DNA from: an uncultured Bacteroides sp.
GTDB taxonomy: Bacteria; Bacteroidota; Bacteroidia; Bacteroidales; Bacteroidaceae
Length of the DNA stretch: 46,040 nt
Reading direction: 5' to 3'
Assembly: GCF_910585845.1 (NCBI RefSeq)
Contig: NZ_CAJUHF010000026.1
Location: 1 to 46,040, forward strand
Shown: positions 33,601-42,725 of the stretch, piece after piece
Layout: each line of letters opens with the position of its first letter
Numbering within the stretch: position 1 is the stretch's first letter
Notes under the pieces: model-generated
What the model was told of the DNA's origin: nothing
The model's database searches: none
The model's input: only the letters and a program-made list of their open reading frames with translations
Program-made: the position numbers and the translations under genes

Positions 33601-33799
33601 GGTAAATAAAACAAGACGGCATCGCGGAGACGCTTACTTAAAGGCTGTTTTTCCGGTTTATTTTGCCATTATTCTGTTTCCTTTTCCGGTTTCCGTCATG
33701 TACTTACCTATGCCGGGCAGGAGGCACATCTGTTTATGTTGCGTTTTTATTGTAATAACCTCCTGTGTTCATCCTATTGAAGTACGATGTTTATAGATT

Positions 33800-33909
33800 A
33801 TCCACAGCTGTGAAACAGTTGCTCCACGTCCGTGGTTCACGTGTTCCACAATCGTGGAGAAGTAGAACCACATATATGGAACAGCTGTTCCACATTGGTA
33901 GTTAATACA
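33800..33909. repeat. 22-bp tandem dyad array 3, five units
   Basis: CCAC occurs at 33802, 33824, 33846, 33868 and 33890, exactly 22 bp apart. Each opens a dyad of the form TCCAC-4 nt-GTGGA (for example TCCACAATCGTGGA, TCCACGTCCGTGGT). Period and dyad size match arrays 1 and 2 while the sequence differs. The rest of the gap to the RRM gene (33910-34327) is A/T-rich, and I see no gene or clear promoter in it. Confidence 0.75.
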
Positions 33910-34327
33910 CCAACAAGCTATCCTATAAGAATAAACATAGGAGAAAAATGTATTTCTCTACGGGAATTGTCACAATAAGCCATGTGATTGTGTCCTCTTC
34001 TGGCAGGAAGCAGTTTTAAAAAACTCTTCGTCTCTTGGGGATATGAGATAAGAGGCAGCCAGGTATTAACACTCCTTTGGATGCGAAATATGGTCTGAAA
34101 AGCAGCAAAGAACAAAAAAAGGTAAAAAAAGCATTGCCAATCCGATATTATTGCGTTTCTTTGTTGCGGAATAGCGATATACTATTTATTTAGATTTCCA
34201 TTGCATGGTTTTTACTCCGTTTTTTATCAGAACGCTTTTGTAAACTCTCTGTTATTGTAATCCTTTTATTATTATAATCACTATTCGTAGAGAGTTTTAT
34301 TCAATTTATTTATTTTACATTTTCATT

Positions 34328-34576
34328 ATGAACATTTACGTAGGAAACCTTAACTACAGAGTTAGGGAATCAGACCTGCAAAAGGTCATGGAAGAATACG
34401 GTACGGTAACCGGAGTTAAATTCATCAAGGATCGCGAAACTGGACGCTTCAGAGGCATCGCATTCGTCGAAATGGAAGATTCTGCCGCTGCTGCCAAAGC
34501 TATCGAAGAACTTGACGGCGCCGAATACTTCGGACGCAACATGGTAGTCAAAGAAGCAAGACCTCCGAAATATTAA
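34328..34576 (+). CDS. Small RRM-domain RNA-binding protein
   Basis: The 82-residue product is a single RNA recognition motif. It has RNP2 as IYVGNL (residues 3-8) and RNP1 as RFRGIAFVEM near 40-49, with aromatic Tyr4 and Phe46-type positions for RNA stacking, and a short tail ARPPKY. Such RRM proteins are known in Bacteroides as global RNA chaperone candidates (the Rbp family of B. thetaiotaomicron, from memory). Which paralogue this is cannot be decided here. It is a single-gene unit on the plus strand, preceded by a long A/T-rich upstream region and array 3, suggesting elaborate regulation. Confidence 0.92.
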   Translation: MNIYVGNLNYRVRESDLQKVMEEYGTVTGVKFIKDRETGRFRGIAFVEMEDSAAAAKAIEELDGAEYFGRNMVVKEARPPKY

Positions 34577-34717
34577 TTCACTATTCCCGATACCGGGAAG
34601 TTTAAGGAGATATGATAAAGTTAAGGAGTTAAAGCCAATATTCTTACACATACATACCAAGAATATCGGATTTAACTCCTAACGAAACACGGTGATTACC
34701 TCTTAGCTATTTAAAAA

Positions 34718-35473
34718 TCATTTCATAAAATCTTTGCGGCGAAGCACGAAACTGTTGCTCAGATATTTCTCACGTACAATCTTATTCTCTGCCAACTCTT
34801 CCGGCGTACCCTGAAACAGGATCTTGCCTTCGAATAGCAGATAGGCACGGTCCGTGATGCTCAGTGTCTCCTGCACATTATGGTCGGTAATCAGAATACC
34901 GATGTTCTTATCTTTCAGCTTCCACACAATCTGCTGGATATCTTCCACCGCAATCGGGTCGACACCGGCAAAAGGTTCGTCAAGCATAATGAACTTAGGG
35001 TCGATGGCAAGACAACGGGCAATCTCCGTACGGCGGCGCTCGCCTCCCGACAACTGGTTACCTTTGTTCTTGCGCACTTTCTGTAGACGGAATTCCGCAA
35101 TCAGACTTTCCAACTTATCTTTCTGATACTCCAAGGGTCTGTCCGTCATTTCCAATACGGAAGCAATGTTGTCTTCCACGCTCATCTGACGGAATACGGA
35201 AGCCTCCTGTGCCAAATAACCAATACCTGTCTGTGCGCGCTTATACACCGGATACTTCGTAATGTCCAAATCGTCCAAGAAGATACGCCCCTCGTTAGGC
35301 GTGATCAATCCTACAGTCATATAGAATGAAGTCGTCTTGCCGGCACCGTTCGGCCCCAACAAACCTACAATCTCTCCCTGCTTCACATTGATGGAGACGT
35401 GGCTCACCACCGTACGTTTTCCATATTTTTTCACCAAATCTTCGGTGCGAAGCACCATTTTGCTCTCTTCCAT
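34718..35473 (-). CDS. lptB: LPS export ABC transporter ATP-binding protein LptB
   Basis: LptB powers extraction of LPS from the inner membrane with LptFG. The start MEESKMVLRTEDLVKKYG (251 residues) is chosen because an upstream ATG at 35560 would run through the promoter and into the divergent gene. An ATG five codons later is an alternative. Visible motifs are GPNGAGKTT (Walker A), LSGGERRRTEIARCLA (signature), MLDEPFAGVDP (Walker B) and ITDHNVQETL (H-loop). The sequence is clearly LptB-like (GIGYLAQEASVFRQMSVEDN). It is divergent from mlaE across about 100 bp. Confidence 0.95.
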   Translation of the reverse strand: MEESKMVLRTEDLVKKYGKRTVVSHVSINVKQGEIVGLLGPNGAGKTTSFYMTVGLITPNEGRIFLDDLDITKYPVYKRAQTGIGYLAQEASVFRQMSVEDNIASVLEMTDRPLEYQKDKLESLIAEFRLQKVRKNKGNQLSGGERRRTEIARCLAIDPKFIMLDEPFAGVDPIAVEDIQQIVWKLKDKNIGILITDHNVQETLSITDRAYLLFEGKILFQGTPEELAENKIVREKYLSNSFVLRRKDFMK

Positions 35474-35514
35474 ATTCTTACAGCTTACGACCCTATTAGT
35501 CACACATTTTGCCG

Positions 35515-35553
35515 CAAATGTAGCAATTATCAACTGAAAATGGGCTATATTTG
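35515..35553. promoter_or_regulatory. Back-to-back -7 elements of lptB (minus) and mlaE (plus)
   Basis: TACATTTG on the minus strand (35515-35522) faces lptB, and TATATTTG on the plus strand (35546-35553) faces mlaE, 22 nt ahead of its ATG. Neither has a perfect TTTG at -33. The two transcription units therefore share about 40 bp of control DNA. Confidence 0.55.
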
Positions 35554-35574
35554 CACACAAAATAGTTAAGAGTC

Positions 35575-36318
35575 ATGATAAAAGCACTTAAAACCGTCGG
35601 AAGATATATCCAGCTGATGGGACGCACTTTTGCCCGTCCGGAACGCATGCGCATGTTCTTCCACCAATATCTCAACGAGATAGGGCAACTTGGCGTGAAC
35701 TCGATAGGTATTGTCCTGCTGATATCTTTCTTTATCGGCGCGGTCATTACCATACAGATCAAGCTGAACATCGAAAGCCCGTTCATGCCACGCTGGACAG
35801 TGGGCTACGTCACGCGCGAAATCATGTTGCTGGAATTTTCGTCCTCCATCATGTGTCTGATACTGGCGGGAAAGGTAGGTTCCAACATTGCCTCCGAGTT
35901 GGGTAGCATGCGGGTGACGCAGCAGATTGACGCCCTTGAGATCATGGGTATCAACTCCGCCAATTACCTGATACTTCCCAAGATTTTTGCCATGGTCACC
36001 ACCATCCCGTTCTTGGTTACGTTCAGCATTTTCGCCGGAGTCATCGGCGCCTTCGCTGCCTGCTGGTTTGGCGGAATCATGTCGGCTGTAGATTTGGAAT
36101 ACGGCTTGCAATATATGTTTGTGGAATGGTTCATCTGGGGCGGCATCATCAAGTCATTGTTTTTCGCGTTCATCATCTCCAGCGTATCGGCCTTCTTCGG
36201 CTATACCGTTGAGGGAGGATCCATAGAGGTCGGCAAGGCATCCACGGACTCTGTGGTGTGTAGCAGCGTACTGATTCTATTTGCCGACTTAATATTAACT
36301 AAACTCTTAATGGGATGA
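35575..36318 (+). CDS. mlaE: MlaE-type lipid-transport ABC permease
   Basis: This is the inner-membrane permease of the Mla phospholipid-trafficking family. The product has 247 residues with five or six hydrophobic segments (IGIVLLISFFIGAVITIQIKL, MVTTIPFLVTFSIFAGVIGAF, FFAFIISSVSAFFGYTVEGG) and the family motif near ELGSMRVTQQIDALEIMGIN, where ELGxMRVxEQIDAL is typical. It overlaps mlaF by 4 bp. The substrate-binding MlaD partner is not in the window, so it is encoded elsewhere. Confidence 0.93.
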   Translation: MIKALKTVGRYIQLMGRTFARPERMRMFFHQYLNEIGQLGVNSIGIVLLISFFIGAVITIQIKLNIESPFMPRWTVGYVTREIMLLEFSSSIMCLILAGKVGSNIASELGSMRVTQQIDALEIMGINSANYLILPKIFAMVTTIPFLVTFSIFAGVIGAFAACWFGGIMSAVDLEYGLQYMFVEWFIWGGIIKSLFFAFIISSVSAFFGYTVEGGSIEVGKASTDSVVCSSVLILFADLILTKLLMG

Positions 36319-37085
36319 TTGAACTGAAAGGACTCTGGAAATCATTTGAAGGTAAAGATGTGTTAAAAGATATCAACACCACCTTCGAGAACGGAAAAAC
36401 CAACCTCATCATCGGACAAAGCGGTTCGGGAAAGACGGTGCTCATGAAGTGCATTGTCGGATTGCTTACACCCGAACGGGGGGAATTGTTATACGATAAT
36501 CGTAATTTTCTGGCTATGGGAAAGAAGGAAAAGAAGGCTTTGAGACGGGAAATGGGAATGATTTTCCAGAGCGCCGCCTTGTTCGACTCCATGACCGTGC
36601 TGGATAATGTCATGTTTCCGCTGAACATGTTCAGCAATGACACGTTGCGCGACCGCACACGGCGTGCCCTGTTCTGTCTGGACCGCGTGAACCTATCGAA
36701 CGCGAAAGATAAATTCCCCGGCGAAATCAGTGGTGGAATGCAGAAGCGCGTTGCCATAGCTCGTGCCATAGCCCTCAATCCCCAATACCTGTTCTGCGAC
36801 GAACCCAACTCCGGTCTCGACCCGAAGACGTCACTCGTCATTGATGAACTGGTGCGCGACATCACCCATGAATACAACATGACGACCCTTATCAATACCC
36901 ACGACATGAATTCCGTAATGGGCATCGGAGAGAAAATCATCTATATCTACGACGGACACAAAGAGTGGGAGGGCAGTAAAGATGATATCTTCACCTCCAG
37001 CAACCAGAAACTGAACGATTTCATCTTTGCCTCAGATCTGTTCCGCAAGGTAAAAGAAGTGGAAGTACAGAATATCGAAGGATGA
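36315..37085 (+). CDS. mlaF: MlaF-type lipid-transport ABC ATPase
   Basis: This is the ATPase partner of the MlaE permease. The product has 256 residues. It shows Walker A GQSGSGKT near residues 36-43, the signature ISGGMQKRVAIARAIAL, Walker B YLFCDEPNSGLDP and the H-loop LINTHDMNSVMGIGEKI. ISGGMQKR and EPNSGLDP are typical of Mla/Ttg2 ATPases. Its ATG overlaps the mlaE stop (ATGA), so translation is coupled. A strong hairpin about 95 nt downstream ends the unit. Confidence 0.94.
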   Translation: MIELKGLWKSFEGKDVLKDINTTFENGKTNLIIGQSGSGKTVLMKCIVGLLTPERGELLYDNRNFLAMGKKEKKALRREMGMIFQSAALFDSMTVLDNVMFPLNMFSNDTLRDRTRRALFCLDRVNLSNAKDKFPGEISGGMQKRVAIARAIALNPQYLFCDEPNSGLDPKTSLVIDELVRDITHEYNMTTLINTHDMNSVMGIGEKIIYIYDGHKEWEGSKDDIFTSSNQKLNDFIFASDLFRKVKEVEVQNIEG

Positions 37086-37149
37086 TGAACCGAAAGCATC
37101 GGTCCGACGTAGCTGCATATAGCAGACCATGGAGCATACTATTACTAAA

Positions 37150-37349
37150 GAAGGTGTGTCATAATGCCCGAATTGAAAGAATCACCCCTGCCACAAATAG
37201 CTGTGGCAGGAGTGATTTTCTTAAAAAAGGCGTTTTGATACACCTTCTTTCCCTCATAAAACCAGTTAATAGAATCTACATATATCTTCACGACATACTT
37301 TGATTGTCTTGTAGGAAATGTGTCAAAAAAACATTTACGACACACCTTC
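37150..37349. repeat. 200-bp element bounded by GAAGGTGTGTC inverted repeats
   Basis: GAAGGTGTGTC at 37150-37160 faces its exact complement at 37339-37349, and a third, one-mismatch copy lies inverted at 37237-37247. The mlaF terminator hairpin lies inside the left half. No transposase frame is present. It could be a second small MITE type or two overlapping remnants. The flanks do not give a clean target duplication. Confidence 0.55.
37180..37217 (+). terminator. Intrinsic terminator after mlaEF
   Basis: AATCACCCCTGCCACA at 37180-37195 pairs with TGTGGCAGGAGTGATT at 37202-37217, with one mismatch, and is followed by TTCTT. A 16-bp stem with a six-base loop makes it very stable. Confidence 0.75.
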
Positions 37350-37434
37350 ACTATTTCAATTACGGGAACAAAGATAGGGAAAATTAGATAATAAAAAATC
37401 ACGGTAAACCGTTACCATTTAGAATATTCACAAC

Positions 37435-38088
37435 TCAATCCAATTTTATCCATCCTTGAGAAACCGCCTTGACTACCATGTCTATAGCATTTTTCGCCTC
37501 AAACTTACTAATCAGCCTTTTGCGAAATGTTTCCACAGTATTTTCCGATATTTTCAGTAGAAGCGCAATTTCATGGGTATTCATCCCCTTTGCCACTGCT
37601 TCCAGCACATCGCGTTCGCGCCGTGTCGGGATATCCTTCGACTGCATACCCACCATCCCCAAACTCAGTTTATGGGCTATGAAAGCGAATCGGGAACAGG
37701 TATAACTCTCTCCACGAAGCACGTTGCGGACCGCCGCAACCAATTCTGTAGTAGCCGACGTTTTCAAGACAATGACATTAACTCCATATTGCGCCAAGCG
37801 GTTGATCATCCAAATCTCTTCGTGCATCGTAATCACCACAATACGCGCCAACTCATTCAACTCGCGGATTCGCGCAATCAGATCAAAACCGGATATTTCA
37901 GGAATACTGATATCCATTATATATGCATCATAGTCCCGCTTCTCTATCAACTCCATAGCCTTCTTGCCGGAAGTCACCGCATCCGCCACTACCGCCTCCG
38001 GCATTTTATTCACCACCTCACAGATACCCTCCAACACCAGGCTATGATCGTCTACTACCAATAATTCTGCCTTTACTTTCTTCTCCAT
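37435..38088 (-). CDS. NarL/LuxR-family response regulator
   Basis: The product has 217 residues. The receiver domain (about 6-125) shows VVDDH with the acidic pair, the phospho-acceptor Asp in YIMDISIPE (near residue 58), a Thr in VVITMHE and Lys in VLKTSA. The C-terminal LuxR helix-turn-helix follows (about 150-212: IPTRRERDVLEAVAKGMNTHEIALLLKISENTVETFRKRLISKF). It starts 7 bp after the histidine kinase gene, so the pair is one transcript and most likely cognate. The target genes are unknown. Confidence 0.92.
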   Translation of the reverse strand: MEKKVKAELLVVDDHSLVLEGICEVVNKMPEAVVADAVTSGKKAMELIEKRDYDAYIMDISIPEISGFDLIARIRELNELARIVVITMHEEIWMINRLAQYGVNVIVLKTSATTELVAAVRNVLRGESYTCSRFAFIAHKLSLGMVGMQSKDIPTRRERDVLEAVAKGMNTHEIALLLKISENTVETFRKRLISKFEAKNAIDMVVKAVSQGWIKLD

Positions 38089-38095
38089 CGTTCGA

Positions 38096-40303
38096 CTAGA
38101 TTAACACGCTTACCTTCAACCGGGTTCCTCTTCCCGGAGCGGAAGCCAATTCAACTTCAGCACCAATTGTCTCAGCTCGCTGCCGGATGGTCTGCAATCC
38201 TATTCCATTGGTTTTCTTGTTCATTTCAAATCCTTTGCCGTCATCCGACACGGATATGGAACAGCGATTGTCTTCCTCCAATGACAGTTCCACACTCAAC
38301 CGGGCGTCGCTGCCGGCATGCTTCAACGCATTGCTCACCGCCTCCTGAACGATACGGTAGCATTCAAAACCTATGAACTTAGGCACACGGTTCCAGTCGA
38401 CTCCCTCCGTAGAGTGATATTCCGCACGCATCTTGTCCGGCAAGGAGAGATGTAGCACATAGTCAGCCAACATTTCGTCAAGCGTGGCATACTGGAAGAC
38501 AGGCGGCATCAATTCATGTGAGAGTGTCCGCACCCTTTCGCGGGTATTGTCGAGCAGATCCAGCTGCTCGTCCAGTTCCGTATTTGTCTCACTGGAAAGG
38601 GCACGTATGTTCATCTCAAGTGCAAGCAGACTGTTGCAGACATCATCGTGCAACTCCGTTGCCAGCCGTTCACGTTCACTCTCCAAACCATCAATGTACT
38701 TCCGTGTCAGGCGCAATTCTGTTTCTTTCTGAAGTTCAACGAACTGGCGCTCCTTCTCGCTTGCCGCACTTGCCAGCAGTGCTATCCTTGCTTTCTGCCG
38801 TTGGCGGGCATAAAGCAACCCCAACAGCAACATGATCAGCAACGAAATCACTGAACCTACCACGATGCGATGGCGCAGAATATAAGTCTCCCGCTCCAGT
38901 TGCTCCCGCTTCAGGGTCACAATCTCCAGTTCTTTCTCTTTCGTCTGGTACTTCACGGAGTATTCGGACAATTGTTCTGTCTGTTCTGTATGAAACACCG
39001 AGTCGCGCAAAGCATAAGCCTGAGTCAAATAGTCGTATGCCAAAGAGTAGTTACCCATTGACAAATAGCATTCAGACAGATGTTTATAATGGTCATAATC
39101 GCGCGTATCCTTATATCCGGCACGAAGCATGTCCGTCATCCTCCGGTAATAGGCACTCGCTTCCGAATAGTTTCCGTTGTCCTGCAACAAAGCAGCTTTT
39201 GCCTGATAGTATCGGAAACGTTCCGCATCAGTCTGCAACTCGTGTGCCAACTTATCCAACTTCTGCAAATATTGCATTGCCACATCCAAGTCTCCCTCCA
39301 AGCGGTATGCATTGACCAGATAATTGTAGGCATCACACAGAAACCGTTTGTCATTCACCTGCTCCAAAATAGGGATAGCCTTCAGCAATATGGTGATTCC
39401 TTCGGCACGCATCTCCTCCACCTTGACCTGAATAGCACCCTGATTGACGTAGCACGCTCCGATCCTTCGTTTGTTTCCGGTCTTCAAGGCATGTTCCACT
39501 GCCTTCCTCGAAAAACGAATGGCATCTTGCGGCCGGTTCCAGTCACAATAGGCAGTCGCTATGTTCCCATAGATGAAAGCGACCGCACTGTGATTTCCGC
39601 GTAATTCACACAGATGCAATGCCTGTTCAAAGTTGTATATGCAATTCTCCATGTCCTTCTTCCGCCGGTAAATCGTACCCAGCTGGTTTAGATTTTCAAT
39701 CAGCATAGCCGTATCTTTATCTGCCGCAGAACGTTCGCTGGCACGAATCGTATAGACCAAAGCGGAATCTGTCTGTCCCTCGAAGAGGAACGAACTGGCA
39801 TAATTGGTCAGCATTGTACGGCACACGTCTTCCATTCCCTGCAAATCCTGACCGGCATTCAACCCTTTACGGAAATAGTAGCGGGCGGAATCGTAACGGG
39901 CGTCCGTGTTGCAGTAATATCCCATATCGCAACATGCTTGGGTCACCTGCAACGGCAACTCTATCTCCTCAGCTAAAGCTATCGCTTTACGTTTCAACGC
40001 ATATCCTTGCTCAAACTCTCCCTTGATGAAATACCCTTCACTTGCCCAGACATAGTATTCTACAAGCTGTTCCGGCATCCCGCTGCCAACGGCCAATTGA
40101 TGGATGGAGTCTGCATAGAGCAACAACAGATCTGCATCCTCCTCTGTCTGATAGAGGTACTTACAGACTTCAACATAGCTATCCAAACTTTTATTGCGAG
40201 CGGCGTGTTGCCGCAGAGAGTGCAAATCTCCCCCATCCTCCGCCCATAGCACAGCTATGGAGAAGAACCAAAGAGCCACAAACAACCACCCTTGACGTTT
40301 CAT
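38096..40303 (-). CDS. TPR-containing sensor histidine kinase (HisKA_3 type)
   Basis: The product has 735 residues. A signal peptide (MKRQGWLFVALWFFSIAVLWA) leads to a periplasmic array of TPR-like repeats at about 25-450 (YYFRKGLNAGQ, CIYNFEQALHLCELRGNHSAVAFIYGNIATAY). A membrane helix at about 477-498 (VVGSVISLLIMLLLGLLYA) and a coiled coil follow. The kinase part has the phospho-acceptor His in ERERLATELHDDVCNSLL and the ATPase motifs EAVSNALKHA and VSDDGKGFEMNKKTNGIGLQTI. The layout is typical of Bacteroidetes NarX/DegS-like sensors that read a periplasmic or envelope signal. The stimulus is unknown. TATTTTTG at 40330-40337 is a probable -7 element. Confidence 0.92.
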   Translation of the reverse strand: MKRQGWLFVALWFFSIAVLWAEDGGDLHSLRQHAARNKSLDSYVEVCKYLYQTEEDADLLLLYADSIHQLAVGSGMPEQLVEYYVWASEGYFIKGEFEQGYALKRKAIALAEEIELPLQVTQACCDMGYYCNTDARYDSARYYFRKGLNAGQDLQGMEDVCRTMLTNYASSFLFEGQTDSALVYTIRASERSAADKDTAMLIENLNQLGTIYRRKKDMENCIYNFEQALHLCELRGNHSAVAFIYGNIATAYCDWNRPQDAIRFSRKAVEHALKTGNKRRIGACYVNQGAIQVKVEEMRAEGITILLKAIPILEQVNDKRFLCDAYNYLVNAYRLEGDLDVAMQYLQKLDKLAHELQTDAERFRYYQAKAALLQDNGNYSEASAYYRRMTDMLRAGYKDTRDYDHYKHLSECYLSMGNYSLAYDYLTQAYALRDSVFHTEQTEQLSEYSVKYQTKEKELEIVTLKREQLERETYILRHRIVVGSVISLLIMLLLGLLYARQRQKARIALLASAASEKERQFVELQKETELRLTRKYIDGLESERERLATELHDDVCNSLLALEMNIRALSSETNTELDEQLDLLDNTRERVRTLSHELMPPVFQYATLDEMLADYVLHLSLPDKMRAEYHSTEGVDWNRVPKFIGFECYRIVQEAVSNALKHAGSDARLSVELSLEEDNRCSISVSDDGKGFEMNKKTNGIGLQTIRQRAETIGAEVELASAPGRGTRLKVSVLI

Positions 40304-40394
40304 CCGTTCTTTCTTTTTTAGTTATTATACAAAAATAGATAATATATCCATATAAACCTATTTTTCGTTTACATATTCCAGGAAAAAAAGAAAA

Positions 40395-40426
40395 AACCAT
40401 CCGATTTATTATAAAATCAGATGGTT
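40395..40426 (-). terminator. Intrinsic terminator after der
   Basis: AACCATCCGATTT pairs with AAATCAGATGGTT with one mismatch. In the der direction it is followed by TTTTCTTTTTTT. It lies 30-60 nt beyond the der stop. Confidence 0.8.
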
Positions 40427-40455
40427 TCATTTCAATATTTCTAAGTCTAAACGTA

Positions 40456-41769
40456 TTACTTCTGGCGGAGGTAAATATTAATCGGCGTTCCCGTCAAGTT
40501 CCACTTTTCGCGCATTTTGTTCTCCAGGAAACGCTTATACGGTTCTTTCACGTATTGTGGCAGATTGGCAAAATAAACGAAAGAAGGGATTTTGGTATTG
40601 GGCAACTGGGTAATATACTTTATCTTAATATATTTACCCTTGATGGAAGGAGGCGGATAGGCTTCTATCAGCGGAAGCATCTCTTCATTCAAACGGGCGG
40701 TAGATATACGTGTCATGCGGTTATTGTACACCTCGCGTGCCTCTTCCAATACCTTCAGGATACGTTGTTTCGTCAGAGCTGAAGCAAAAATAATAGGAAA
40801 ATCGGTAAAGGGAGCAAAGCGGTTACGAATGGCATCTTCGAAAGTTTTCATTACTTTCACTGTCTTGTCTTGCACCAAATCCCACTTATTCACCACGACC
40901 ACCAATCCTTTGGCATTCCTCTGTATCAAAGAGAAGATGTTCAGGTCCTGACTTTCAATACCACGCGTGGCATCCAGCATCAAAATACATACATCCGCAT
41001 TTTCGATGGAACGGATAGAACGGATTACTGAATAATATTCCAAGTCTTCACTTACCTTGTTTTTCTTACGGATACCTGCCGTATCCACCAAGTAGAAATC
41101 AAACCCGAACTTATTGTAACGGGTATAAATGGAATCGCGCGTCGTACCGGCAATCTCTGTCACGATATTACGGTCTTCGCCAATAAAGGCATTCACGATG
41201 GAAGACTTACCGGCATTGGGACGTCCCACCACTGCAAAACGTGGAATATCCTCATCCAATATCTCATCTGTATCCTTTTTGAATGTACCCACTATCAGAT
41301 CCATCATATCACCGGTTCCACTGCCGGTCATCGCTGAAATGCAATAAGGATCGCCCAATCCCAACTTATAAAATTCGGGAGCATTGTATTGCAACTCTCC
41401 GTTATCCGTCTTATTGGCTATCAGCAATACCGGCTTCTTGGCACGGCGCAAAATCGCAGCCACCTGCATGTCGAGGTCAGTCACCCCATTCATCACATCC
41501 ACCACAAACAGAATGACATCCGCTTCTTCCACAGCCATCAATACCTGTTTGCGTATCTCTTCCTCGAATATATCATCGGAATTTACCACCCATCCGCCGG
41601 TGTCTACCACAGAGAACTCCCTTCCCAACCATTCGGACTTTCCATACTGGCGGTCACGCGTAGTTCCTGCTTCTTCGTTCACAATCGCCTGACGTGTCCG
41701 GGTCAAGCGGTTAAATAAGGTCGACTTCCCCACATTGGGACGTCCTACAATTGCAACTAAATTTCCCAT
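40456..41769 (-). CDS. der: Ribosome-assembly GTPase Der (EngA)
   Basis: Der is needed for 50S subunit maturation. The product has 437 residues. It carries two tandem G domains: GRPNVGKSTLFNRL (about 8-21), DTGGW and NKTDNGE for the first, and GRPNAGKSSIVNAF (about 183-196), DTAGIRKK and NKWDLVQDK for the second. A KH-like C-terminal domain follows (YIKIKYITQLPNTKIPSFVYFANLP). The double G domain is diagnostic. era lies 47 bp upstream on the same strand, putting two ribosome GTPases together. Confidence 0.97.
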   Translation of the reverse strand: MGNLVAIVGRPNVGKSTLFNRLTRTRQAIVNEEAGTTRDRQYGKSEWLGREFSVVDTGGWVVNSDDIFEEEIRKQVLMAVEEADVILFVVDVMNGVTDLDMQVAAILRRAKKPVLLIANKTDNGELQYNAPEFYKLGLGDPYCISAMTGSGTGDMMDLIVGTFKKDTDEILDEDIPRFAVVGRPNAGKSSIVNAFIGEDRNIVTEIAGTTRDSIYTRYNKFGFDFYLVDTAGIRKKNKVSEDLEYYSVIRSIRSIENADVCILMLDATRGIESQDLNIFSLIQRNAKGLVVVVNKWDLVQDKTVKVMKTFEDAIRNRFAPFTDFPIIFASALTKQRILKVLEEAREVYNNRMTRISTARLNEEMLPLIEAYPPPSIKGKYIKIKYITQLPNTKIPSFVYFANLPQYVKEPYKRFLENKMREKWNLTGTPINIYLRQK

Positions 41770-41816
41770 AGTTTTCTCTCTTGTTTTTCACGACTGTCAC
41801 AGTCGTATGAATATTC

Positions 41817-42698
41817 TTAATCCAGTTGATAACCAAAATTACGGAGTTCCTTGTCCGAGCTTCTCCAATCCTTATCCACCTTCACAAATGTCTCCAGGAA
41901 AATCGTTTTTCCAAAGAATTTCTCCAAATCACGGCGAGCTTCCGTAGCCACTTTCTTCAATGCCCTACCCTGCTTGCCGATGATAATCCCTTTCTGTGAA
42001 TCACGCTCTACATAAATCACGGCATGGATATGTATTTTCTTAGCGTCTTCCTTAAACTGTTCCACCACTACCTCTACCGAATATGGAATCTCCTTGTCAT
42101 AATACAACAGGATTTTCTCGCGAATAATCTCCGTAACAAAGAAACGGGCAGGCTTGTCCGTCCACTGGTCTTTGTCAAAATAAGGAGGCGAATCGGGCAA
42201 CAACTCTTTCACCCGCTTCATCACATATTCCACATTAAACTTCATCGAAGCAGAAATAGGAATAATTTCTGCCGTAGGCAACAATTCTCTCCATGCTTCC
42301 ACTATCGCCTCCAATTTCTCCTGATCGGACAAGTCGATCTTATTGATAAGCAATAGCACCGGCACATTCATTTTCGCCACCTTTTCGACAAACTCGCTAT
42401 GCTTGTCGGGCGTCTCAACCACGTCTGTCACGTACAATAAAACATCTGCATCCGTCAACGCTGAAGTCGAAAAGTTCAGCATAGACTCCTGCAATTTGTA
42501 TTGCGGTTTCAGCACTCCCGGAGTATCCGAAAACACAATCTGCATATCATCCGTATTATATATTCCCATAATACGATGACGGGTTGTCTGTGCCTTGAAA
42601 GTAGCAATCGAAATCCGTTCGCCTATCAAAGCATTCATCAACGTAGACTTGCCTACATTCGGATTCCCCACAATATTTACAAAACCTGCTTTATGCAT
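41817..42698 (-). CDS. era: GTPase Era
   Basis: Era binds the 3' end of 16S rRNA and checks 30S maturation. The start MHKAGFVNIVGNPNVGKS gives 293 residues, the normal length. An ATG 12 codons upstream lies in the fabH-era terminator region and is rejected. G motifs are GNPNVGKSTLMNAL (P-loop), DTPGVL and NKIDLSD. The C-terminal KH domain contains VIYVERDSQKGIIIGKQGRALKKVATEAR with the GxxG-like IIGKQG. It is followed by der, and a terminator separates it from fabH. Confidence 0.97.
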   Translation of the reverse strand: MHKAGFVNIVGNPNVGKSTLMNALIGERISIATFKAQTTRHRIMGIYNTDDMQIVFSDTPGVLKPQYKLQESMLNFSTSALTDADVLLYVTDVVETPDKHSEFVEKVAKMNVPVLLLINKIDLSDQEKLEAIVEAWRELLPTAEIIPISASMKFNVEYVMKRVKELLPDSPPYFDKDQWTDKPARFFVTEIIREKILLYYDKEIPYSVEVVVEQFKEDAKKIHIHAVIYVERDSQKGIIIGKQGRALKKVATEARRDLEKFFGKTIFLETFVKVDKDWRSSDKELRNFGYQLD

Positions 42699-42725
42699 CA
42701 CATTCCATATTTTAGTTGAGACAAA

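Noticed and set aside
33918..34115. 65-codon minus-strand frame upstream of the RRM gene
   Set aside because: No domain, no promoter or ribosome site that I can support, and no neighbours in an operon.
37082..37303. 73-codon frame after mlaF
   Set aside because: It runs through a terminator hairpin and the inverted-repeat element, so it is probably chance.
38485..38732. Plus-strand frames inside the histidine kinase gene
   Set aside because: Antisense shadows of the kinase core, whose H and N boxes are on the minus strand.
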